From the NCBI GenBank assembly GCA_026988355.1, contig JALSLK010000092.1, positions 1 through 37,714 of the forward strand: a stretch of DNA of 37,714 nt. The letters run 5' to 3'. This DNA is from Flavobacteriaceae bacterium (GTDB lineage Bacteria > Bacteroidota > Bacteroidia > Flavobacteriales > Flavobacteriaceae). The position numbers and the translations under genes were made by a program. Below the pieces are notes generated by a model, which did not search any database, was not told the origin of the DNA, and saw only the letters and a list, made by a program, of their open reading frames with translations. Positions 31,827 through 37,714 of the stretch are shown here, one piece after another (within the stretch, counting starts at the first letter, position 1; every line of letters starts with the position of its first letter).

Positions 31827-33415
31827 AAATAAATAAAATATATATACCGCTTTTTCTTTCCATTGCAATTGCAATAGGAATTTTTATAGGAAGTAATTTA
31901 GATTATTCCAATCAAACAGCAATGCTTTTTGGAAATAGTCCACAAGAAGCAAAAATAAAACGATTGATTGATTTTATTGAATACGACTATGTAGATAGTG
32001 TTAATACAGATAGTTTATTAGATGGAACAATAAAAAATATTGTAGCAAAATTAGATCCACACTCTGTTTATATACCAGCAAAAGACCACATTAGAATCGA
32101 TGAAAAAATGAATGGTAAATTTGTTGGAATTGGCATTCAGTTTCGAATGTATAGAGATTCTTTAACCGTTATTAAAACAATAAAAAACGGTCCTAGTGAA
32201 ATTGCAGGAATTAAAGCAGGAGACCGAATATTAATTGCAAACAAAGATACTATTTATGGAAAAGAAATGAACTCGGATAGTATTGTAAGCCATTTAAAAG
32301 GAAAAGCAAATACAAATGTTAATTTGTTAATTTATAGAAAAAGTGAAGATAAATTTTTTAACTTAAATGTAATACGAGGAGATATTCCAATAAAAAGTAT
32401 TGATGTTTCGTACATGATAAATGAAGAGTTAGGATATATTAAAATGAATAGCTTTATTGCAACATCACATAAAGAATTTGTTACAGAGTTAACAAAATTA
32501 AAAGCAAATGGCATGCAAAAAATGATTTTAGATTTGCGTGGAAATCCAGGTGGTTTTATAGGAGTTACTACCGATATTATAGACGAATTTTTAGGTCATG
32601 ATAAACTTATGGTCTTTACAAAAGATAAAAAAGGGAAAATCGAAAAAACATTTGCAACCTCAAAAGGAGCATTTGAAAAAGGGAAAATATATGTGTTAAT
32701 AGATGAAAATTCAGCATCAGCAAGCGAAATTTTAGCAGGAGCTTTACAAGATAATGATAAAGGGATTATCGTTGGTCGTCGGTCTTTTGGAAAAGGTTTG
32801 GTACAACAAGACATGAAACTTGGCGATGGCTCTTCAGTACGATTAACAACAGCAAGATATTATACGCCAACAGGACGATCTATTCAAAAACCATACAAAC
32901 TCAATCATAAAAAAGAATATTATAACGACGATTTTAATAAGCGTTTTTTATCTGGAGAGCTTACAAGTAAAGATAGTATTCACGTAATTGATAGTTTAAA
33001 GTTTATTACACCAAAAGGTAAAATAGTATATGGAGGTGGCGGAATTACGCCAGATGTTTTTGTAGGAATAGACACCACAAGTGTTTTTAGCAATTACCAT
33101 TTTAGAATAATGAATCGTTTTGTGTTTAGCTATATTGATTTACACAGAAAAGAATTCGATAATTTAAACCTAGAATCCTTTTTAGAAAATTTTGATGAAG
33201 AAGAGGTAATTTACAAATTATTTGTAGCAGATATAGATAAAAAGTATTACAAAAATGAAAAAAGTATCCAAATGATTAAGTTCTATTTAAAAGCAAATTT
33301 CGCACAAGAATTATTTGACGATGAAGGGTTTCGTCGCGTTATTAATACCGATGATAAAATGATTCAAAAAGTATTAGAGTTAGAAAGACATCCAACCAGT
33401 GAATTTAAAGATTAA
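31823..33415 (+). CDS. C-terminal processing peptidase, S41 family
   Basis: A periplasmic serine protease of 530 residues anchored by an N-terminal helix (about 7-23). A PDZ domain spans about 90-185 (NGKFVGIGIQF, GPSEIAGIKAGDRIL). The catalytic core has LRGNPGGFI, the nucleophile Ser in DENSASASEILAGALQD (around 297-301) and the Lys base K324 in FGKGLVQQ. This is the Ser-Lys dyad of CtpA/Prc enzymes, which trim or degrade periplasmic proteins from their C-terminus. Convergent with the FAD oxidoreductase. Confidence 0.94.
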   Translation: MKINKIYIPLFLSIAIAIGIFIGSNLDYSNQTAMLFGNSPQEAKIKRLIDFIEYDYVDSVNTDSLLDGTIKNIVAKLDPHSVYIPAKDHIRIDEKMNGKFVGIGIQFRMYRDSLTVIKTIKNGPSEIAGIKAGDRILIANKDTIYGKEMNSDSIVSHLKGKANTNVNLLIYRKSEDKFFNLNVIRGDIPIKSIDVSYMINEELGYIKMNSFIATSHKEFVTELTKLKANGMQKMILDLRGNPGGFIGVTTDIIDEFLGHDKLMVFTKDKKGKIEKTFATSKGAFEKGKIYVLIDENSASASEILAGALQDNDKGIIVGRRSFGKGLVQQDMKLGDGSSVRLTTARYYTPTGRSIQKPYKLNHKKEYYNDDFNKRFLSGELTSKDSIHVIDSLKFITPKGKIVYGGGGITPDVFVGIDTTSVFSNYHFRIMNRFVFSYIDLHRKEFDNLNLESFLENFDEEEVIYKLFVADIDKKYYKNEKSIQMIKFYLKANFAQELFDDEGFRRVINTDDKMIQKVLELERHPTSEFKD

Positions 33416-33436
33416 CAGCAAATATTTTACTTAATA

Positions 33437-34042
33437 TTATATACTATCATGTACCATTGCAGGATTTCCATCATTCCAATCCGTTAAAATATCCGTAGCA
33501 ATGTGCGCACCACTACCAGCGGCAATTGCAAATTGGCTACGCCAACCAGCTAAAACACCAGCAACATAAATACCGTCTGTAACTTTATGTTCTATATTTT
33601 TTAATTGAATACGCTCTTTTTTTATAGGTAATTTTCCATGAGGTTCTATGTATTGTTTTAAACCTTCAATAGCAAATAAATTTGATGGACCAACAGCAAC
33701 AACAATAGTTTTGGCTTCGTATGTGTTTTTATTGGTTGTAATGATAAAGTACCCTTTTTTATCTTCTACCTTAGTTACTTTTTCTTTTTCAATTTGTGTA
33801 ACATGCGGATAGGATTCGGCAAGTTGTTTTTTACCACTTTCTAAAATTTCTTTTCCAGTAGTTCCTGCTTTTAAACCAAGTACATTGTTAAATAAACCAT
33901 TTGCTAAAGCAGAAGCCTTTTGATGCATTATAACACCTATTTTTTTATCCGTAACAAATGCTTTATTTTTTGCAGAACCTAATACCAAAGCACAAGACAT
34001 TCCAGCAGCGCCACCACCAATTATTAATACGTCAAAATTCAT
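33437..34042 (-). CDS. Short FAD-dependent oxidoreductase, thioredoxin-reductase-like
   Basis: A 201-residue flavoprotein with the N-terminal FAD motif DVLIIGGGAAGMSCAL, a mid TIVVAVGP strand and the second FAD motif TDGIYVAGVLAGWRSQFAIAAGSGAHIA. It lacks the separate NAD(P) domain and the CxxC redox pair of true thioredoxin reductase, so it is a mini-flavoprotein of unknown partner. The frame extends to 34087, but a -7 element at 34066-34073 and the perfect match of MNFDVLIIGGG to the family place the start at ATG 34042. Confidence 0.85.
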   Translation of the reverse strand: MNFDVLIIGGGAAGMSCALVLGSAKNKAFVTDKKIGVIMHQKASALANGLFNNVLGLKAGTTGKEILESGKKQLAESYPHVTQIEKEKVTKVEDKKGYFIITTNKNTYEAKTIVVAVGPSNLFAIEGLKQYIEPHGKLPIKKERIQLKNIEHKVTDGIYVAGVLAGWRSQFAIAAGSGAHIATDILTDWNDGNPAMVHDSI

Positions 34043-34065
34043 TTTATTCTTTTTAGTTAGTATGG

Positions 34066-34073
34066 CAAAGGTA
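34066..34073 (-). promoter_or_regulatory. -7 element for the FAD oxidoreductase
   Basis: TACCTTTG on the minus strand, exact TAnnTTTG, 23 nt before ATG 34042. Confidence 0.55.
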
Positions 34074-34108
34074 CTATTATTGTACAATTATTTTGTAACT
34101 CTTGTTTC

Positions 34109-34160
34109 ATACCAATTCAATTTCAAAATACGCTAAATAGATTTGAAATTGAATTGGTAT
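34109..34160. repeat. Intergenic 19-bp perfect inverted repeat
   Basis: ATACCAATTCAATTTCAAA (34109-34127) pairs exactly with 34142-34160 around a 14-nt spacer that includes ATACGC. A diverged relative of the left half appears at 17372 onward (ATACCAACCTAAG then TTTGCAAAATGCGCC). This looks like a dispersed palindromic intergenic element, and could also end transcripts. A further imperfect palindrome, TTAGATTTGCAGATCTAA, lies at 34218-34235; the rest of the gap to 34353 holds only the leader of the lipoprotein array. Confidence 0.55.
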
Positions 34161-34353
34161 AACAAAACTGTTTTGTATAAAAAGCATAAAAAGAAGAATA
34201 GTACTATAAAAAAACAATTAGATTTGCAGATCTAAGATTTATTTTTTACCTAAAAGAATTAAATTTTATCAAAAAAATTGAAAAACAAACAAATAAAAGT
34301 ATAAAAAGGTGGTTTTATACCTTATTTGAATAATAATACAAAACGTAAATATT

Positions 34354-34872
34354 ATGAAAAAAATAATTTTATTATTATTAATTGTAGCAACAATTAGTGC
34401 ATGTCATAAAGACGATGATAATGACGAAACATTACCACCTGCAACACAAACAGGTGCAGGTACTTTTGCCTGTAAAATAAACGGACAGTCATTTATTGAT
34501 ACCAGCGGCGGATATTTTAACTGTTATTACCAACTAATTGACGGGGAGTACTTTTTTGGAATTGGCGGAAATGATAGGGATTTAAGACCTTGGAGTATTT
34601 TTATTCAAACCAATGCTAAATCAATTATACAAGGAGAAACAGATCCATTATTAGAGAATATAACCAATAATGCCACTGGTGGTGGTGGATTTCCAGAGAC
34701 TCTGGAAACAATATATACAAATCAACAATACACAGGAGAACTAACGATAACGAAATTAGATTTTACCAATCACATTGTATCTGGTACGTTTTGGTTTAAT
34801 ATTAAACACCCAACAACAGGGGCAACCATAGAAATACGAGAGGGTCGATTCGATACCTTATTTACACAATAA
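34354..34872 (+). CDS. Array lipoprotein 1 (DUF6252-like)
   Basis: First of five tandem paralogues, 172 residues. The signal peptide MKKIILLLLIVATISAC differs from those of the other copies, then HKDDD (an acidic patch like the flavobacterial surface-export signal). The common core follows: TLPPATQTGAGTFACKINGQ, SFIDTSGGYFNCYYQLIDG and a C-terminal block TGELTITKLDFTNHIVSGTF and EIREGRFDTLFTQ. Between them lies a copy-specific segment. The family is known from sequence only, with a beta-sandwich-like look; function is unknown. It has a less conserved leader than copies 2-5 and is probably the oldest or founder unit. Confidence 0.8.
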   Translation: MKKIILLLLIVATISACHKDDDNDETLPPATQTGAGTFACKINGQSFIDTSGGYFNCYYQLIDGEYFFGIGGNDRDLRPWSIFIQTNAKSIIQGETDPLLENITNNATGGGGFPETLETIYTNQQYTGELTITKLDFTNHIVSGTFWFNIKHPTTGATIEIREGRFDTLFTQ

Positions 34873-34932
34873 AAAAAACCGTTTTTTACAAAAAAAATTA
34901 AAAACAACAACATATACTATGTAAAAACAAGT

Positions 34933-34940
34933 TATCTTTG
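34933..34940 (+). promoter_or_regulatory. -7 element of array copy 2
   Basis: TATCTTTG, exact match. In copies 3, 4 and 5 the same place reads TATCTTTA (35615-35622, 36301-36308, 36985-36992), losing the final G. Each lies about 80-85 nt before its ATG, so each unit carries its own promoter and a conserved leader with CTTTTACCATCATTAAAA. Confidence 0.5.
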
Positions 34941-35020
34941 CCCTCTGAAATTTAAACTTTTACCATCATTAAAAATTAAATTTTACTAAAAAAATTGAAA
35001 ACTACTAAAAAAATAACACC

Positions 35021-35554
35021 ATGAAAAAACTAATATTATTTACATTATTATTTACATCGTTACTCTCTTGTTGCGATAAAGATGATAATGAGGCTAACGA
35101 AGTATTACCACCTGCAACACAAACAGGCGCAGGTACTTTTGCCTGTAAAATAAACGGACAGTCATTTATTGATACTAGTGGCGGATATTTTAACTGCTTT
35201 TACCAACTAATTGATGGTGAATACTTCTTTGGAATACAAGGGAAAGATAAAGATAAAAATATGAGAACAATAGCTTTATCAACTACTGCAAAATCAATAT
35301 CTGAAGGAGAAACTTTACAATTATTAAAAAATATAAATGGTAATGCTTGGGGGGGAGGGAGATTTGACACAAATACAACAGGCGGTGATGCTTCATATAC
35401 AAATCAACAATATACAGGAGAACTAACGATAACGAAATTAGATTTTACCAATCACATTGTATCTGGTACGTTTTGGTTTAATATTAAACACCCAACAACA
35501 GGGGCAACCATAGAAATACGAGAGGGGCGCTTTGACACCTTATTTACACAATAA
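35021..35554 (+). CDS. Array lipoprotein 2 (DUF6252-like)
   Basis: A 177-residue paralogue with signal peptide MKKLILFTLLFTSLLSC, shared by copies 2-5, and mature start CCDKDDNEANE, an acidic K-D-D patch fitting surface display. Core as in copy 1. The variable centre (about residues 77-125) reads QGKDKDKNMRTIALSTTAKS and on to AWGGGRFDTNTTGG. The C-terminal block has the KHPTTGATIEIREG form, nearly identical at the DNA level to copy 1. Confidence 0.8.
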   Translation: MKKLILFTLLFTSLLSCCDKDDNEANEVLPPATQTGAGTFACKINGQSFIDTSGGYFNCFYQLIDGEYFFGIQGKDKDKNMRTIALSTTAKSISEGETLQLLKNINGNAWGGGRFDTNTTGGDASYTNQQYTGELTITKLDFTNHIVSGTFWFNIKHPTTGATIEIREGRFDTLFTQ

Positions 35555-35704
35555 AAAAAACCGTTTTTTACAAAAAAAATTAAAAACAACAACATATACT
35601 ATGTAAAAATAAGTTATCTTTATCGTCTGAAATTGAAACTTTTACCATCATTAAAAGATGAATTTCACTAAAAAAAATTGAAAAACTACTAAAAAAATAA
35701 CCTC

Positions 35705-36250
35705 ATGAAAAAACTAATATTATTTACATTATTATTTACATCATTACTCTCTTGTTGTGATAAAGATGATAATGATGTTAACGAGGTATTACCACCTGCA
35801 ACACAAACAGGTGCGGGTACTTTTGCCTGTAAAATAAACGGACAGTCATTTATTGATACTAGTGGTGGATATTTTAACTGCTTTTACCAACTAGTTGATG
35901 GTAAATACTTTTTTGGAATCCAAGGAAATGATGAAGATTATGCTAATACAAACACTCCATGGAGTATTTCCTTAGGGACTACTAAAAAAACTATTAGTGA
36001 GAATGAAGTTTTACCATTATTAGAAATTATTGATGGGAATACATCAGGTGGCGGTATATTTTCTTTTTCTAATACAGATAATCAATCATCATCAACATCA
36101 TCACAATACACAGGAGAATTAACGATAACAAAATTAGATTTTACAAATCACATTGTATCTGGTACATTTTGGTTTAATATAAAACACCCAACAACAGGAG
36201 CAACCGTAGAAATACGAGAGGGTCGATTCGATACCTTATTTACACAATAA
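35705..36250 (+). CDS. Array lipoprotein 3 (DUF6252-like)
   Basis: The longest copy, 181 residues. Signal peptide and mature start CCDKDDNDVNE are as in copy 4. The variable centre is unique (GNDEDYANTNTPWSISLGTT, with a Ser-rich NTDNQSSSTSSQ run). The C-terminal block keeps the KHPTTGAT form, now with TVEIREG, so it looks intermediate between copies 1-2 and copies 4-5. Confidence 0.8.
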   Translation: MKKLILFTLLFTSLLSCCDKDDNDVNEVLPPATQTGAGTFACKINGQSFIDTSGGYFNCFYQLVDGKYFFGIQGNDEDYANTNTPWSISLGTTKKTISENEVLPLLEIIDGNTSGGGIFSFSNTDNQSSSTSSQYTGELTITKLDFTNHIVSGTFWFNIKHPTTGATVEIREGRFDTLFTQ

Positions 36251-36391
36251 AAAAAACCGTTTTGCACAAAAAAAATACTTAATTCAATAAAAAAATAAGT
36301 TATCTTTATCGTCTGAAATTTAAACTTTTACCATCATTAAAAGATGAATTCCACTAAAAAAAATTGAAAAACTACTAAAAAAATAATACTC

Positions 36392-36925
36392 ATGAAAAAA
36401 CTAATCTTATTTACACTATTATTTACATCGCTACTCTCTTGTTGTGATAAAGATGATAATGATGTTAACGAAGTATTGCCACCTGCAACACAAACAGGTG
36501 TAGGTACTTTTGCTTGTAAAGTAAACGGACAGCCATTTATTGATACTAGCGGCGGATATTTTAACTGCTATTACCAACTCATTGAGGGTAAATATCATTT
36601 TGGAATTGGTGGTAGTGATAAAGTACAATCTTTGATTAGTATCGTTTTAGAAACAAAAAAGAAACAAATATTTGAAAATAATACATATCCTTTACTAAAA
36701 AATATTGATGGTAATGCTTGGGCAGGCAGTAGCTTTAACCCAAGTAGTAATTCTCAAACATTTGCTACTACTGATGAAAATTATACAGGAGAACTAACGA
36801 TAACGAAACTAGATTTTACAAATCACATTGTATCTGGTACATTTTGGTATAATATAAAAAACCCATATACAAACGAAACCGTAGAAATACGAGAAGGTCG
36901 CTTTGATACCTTATTTACACAATAA
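36392..36925 (+). CDS. Array lipoprotein 4 (DUF6252-like)
   Basis: A 177-residue copy with the most changes in the otherwise fixed N-terminal core (GVGTFACKVNGQPFIDTSGG, YQLIEGKYHFGIGGSDK). The centre reads SLISIVLETKKKQIFENNTY. The C-terminal block switches to KNPYTNETVEIREG, the form shared only with copy 5. Its upstream spacer lacks the AACAACAACATATACTATG segment found before copies 2, 3 and 5. Confidence 0.8.
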   Translation: MKKLILFTLLFTSLLSCCDKDDNDVNEVLPPATQTGVGTFACKVNGQPFIDTSGGYFNCYYQLIEGKYHFGIGGSDKVQSLISIVLETKKKQIFENNTYPLLKNIDGNAWAGSSFNPSSNSQTFATTDENYTGELTITKLDFTNHIVSGTFWYNIKNPYTNETVEIREGRFDTLFTQ

Positions 36926-37074
36926 AAAAAACCGTTTTTTACAAAAAAATTAAAAACAACAACATATACTATGTAAAAATAAGTTATCTTTATCGTCTGA
37001 AATTTAAACTTTTACCATCATTAAAAATTAAATTTTATTAAAAAAATTGAAAAATTACTAAAAAAATAATACCC

Positions 37075-37608
37075 ATGAAAAAACTAATATTATTTACATT
37101 ATTATTTACATCATTACTCTCTTGTTGTGATAAGGATGATAATGAGGCTAACGAAGTATTACCACCTGCAACACAAACAGGCGCAGGTACTTTTGCCTGT
37201 AAAATAAACGGACAGTCATTTATTGATACTAGCGGTGGATATTTCAACTGTTTTTACCAACTAATTGATGGCGAATACTTTTTTGGAATACAAGGGAAAG
37301 ATAAAGTTGGAACACAAACATCAGTAACCATTGGAACAACAGCAAAAACAGTTAGTGAAGGCGAAACTTTACAGTTATTGAGAAATATAAATGGTAACGC
37401 TTGGGCAGGGGGAAGATTCAAATTAAATATTAATTCTTCTGAATTTTCTAATACTGACGAAAATTATACAGGAGAACTAACGATAACGAAACTAGATTTT
37501 ACAAATCACATTGTATCTGGTACGTTTTGGTTTAATATAAAAAATCCATATACAAACGAAACCGTAGAAATACGAGAGGGTCGATTCGATACCTTATTTA
37601 CACAATAA
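37075..37608 (+). CDS. Array lipoprotein 5 (DUF6252-like)
   Basis: A 177-residue mosaic. The N-terminal half up to GIQGKDK and the SEGETLQLL.NINGNAW stretch match copy 2, while TDENYTGELT and KNPYTNETVEIREG match copy 4. This mix of blocks is the clearest sign of recombination or gene conversion within the array. Its end is followed by the only intact terminator hairpin. Confidence 0.8.
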   Translation: MKKLILFTLLFTSLLSCCDKDDNEANEVLPPATQTGAGTFACKINGQSFIDTSGGYFNCFYQLIDGEYFFGIQGKDKVGTQTSVTIGTTAKTVSEGETLQLLRNINGNAWAGGRFKLNINSSEFSNTDENYTGELTITKLDFTNHIVSGTFWFNIKNPYTNETVEIREGRFDTLFTQ

Positions 37609-37613
37609 AAAAA

Positions 37614-37637
37614 ACCGTTTTGCTTGAACAAAACGGT
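37614..37637 (+). terminator. Terminator of the lipoprotein array
   Basis: ACCGTTTTG (37614-37622) pairs with CAAAACGGT (37629-37637) around a 6-nt loop, preceded by an A-run. Copies 1-4 keep the left arm ACCGTTTT but lack the matching right arm. Confidence 0.7.
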
Positions 37638-37689
37638 ATATAAATGACCTAACACTAAGAAAAATGTCTAATCAAACACAAACAAATTT

Positions 37690-37714
37690 ATGAAATTATT
37701 TAAAACAATCCTAC
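37690..37714 (+). CDS. Start of next gene, cut by window end
   Basis: ATG at 37690 opens MKLFKTIL before the sequence ends. The basic then hydrophobic start suggests a signal peptide, possibly another exported protein. Too short to assign. Confidence 0.3.

Noticed and set aside
34354-37612. CRISPR-like array because of the regular repeats
   Set aside because: The repeats are full gene units of about 685 bp with intact reading frames, not short repeats with spacers.

Overview
The window is low-GC chromosomal DNA from a member of the Bacteroidota, most likely a marine-type Flavobacteriaceae. Evidence seen directly: a 911-residue TonB-dependent receptor with an N-terminal carboxypeptidase-like repeat, lipoproteins with an acidic patch right after the lipobox Cys, no Shine-Dalgarno sequences ahead of starts, and repeated TAnnTTTG elements (the Bacteroidota -7 promoter motif) just upstream of genes. 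Most genes are housekeeping.

Layout. 1-1066: a membrane-anchored LytTR regulator, followed by a gene-free, very AT-rich gap. 1.6-4.4 kb: a tight co-directional set of a divergent Lgt-like diacylglyceryl transferase, a Tes/MJ0619-like radical SAM enzyme, a 65-residue membrane protein and rpiB. 4.6-8.0 kb: an orphan NtrY-like histidine kinase, a secreted alpha/beta-hydrolase lipoprotein and rluF. 8.2-12.3 kb (minus strand): ybeY, an SDR gene, mnmG and a methyltransferase, with three parS-type palindromes around mnmG, which suggests the origin-proximal part of the chromosome. 12.4-17.3 kb: an IS3 orfA remnant, hflX, an EEP-family gene, dprA and an alpha/beta-hydrolase/OsmC fusion.

17.4-22.7 kb: the succinate dehydrogenase operon sdhC-sdhA-sdhB. 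A two-gene cassette, an ABC-type AAA ATPase overlapping a small protein with a PD-(D/E)XK-like signature, sits between sdhA and sdhB and is visibly poorer in GC. I regard it as the best candidate for an undescribed system (a defence-like ATPase/nuclease pair riding in a TCA-cycle operon). An FNR/CRP-like palindrome lies about 42 bp ahead of the predicted sdhC transcription start.

22.7-34.1 kb: a probable tiny lipoprotein gene or remnant overlapping the sdhB stop, a membrane protein, the TonB-dependent receptor, pgi, an M23 peptidase, a DUF3108 protein, a HupE/UreJ-like protein, a dCMP deaminase, a membrane protein, an S41 peptidase and a short FAD oxidoreductase.

34.35-37.6 kb: five tandem paralogues of a roughly 175-residue lipoprotein (DUF6252-like), with near-identical ends and variable centres. 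Four units repeat with a period of about 685 bp including a shared leader, and only the last carries a complete terminator hairpin. The next gene starts at 37690 and runs off the window. No tRNA, rRNA or CRISPR array was seen.
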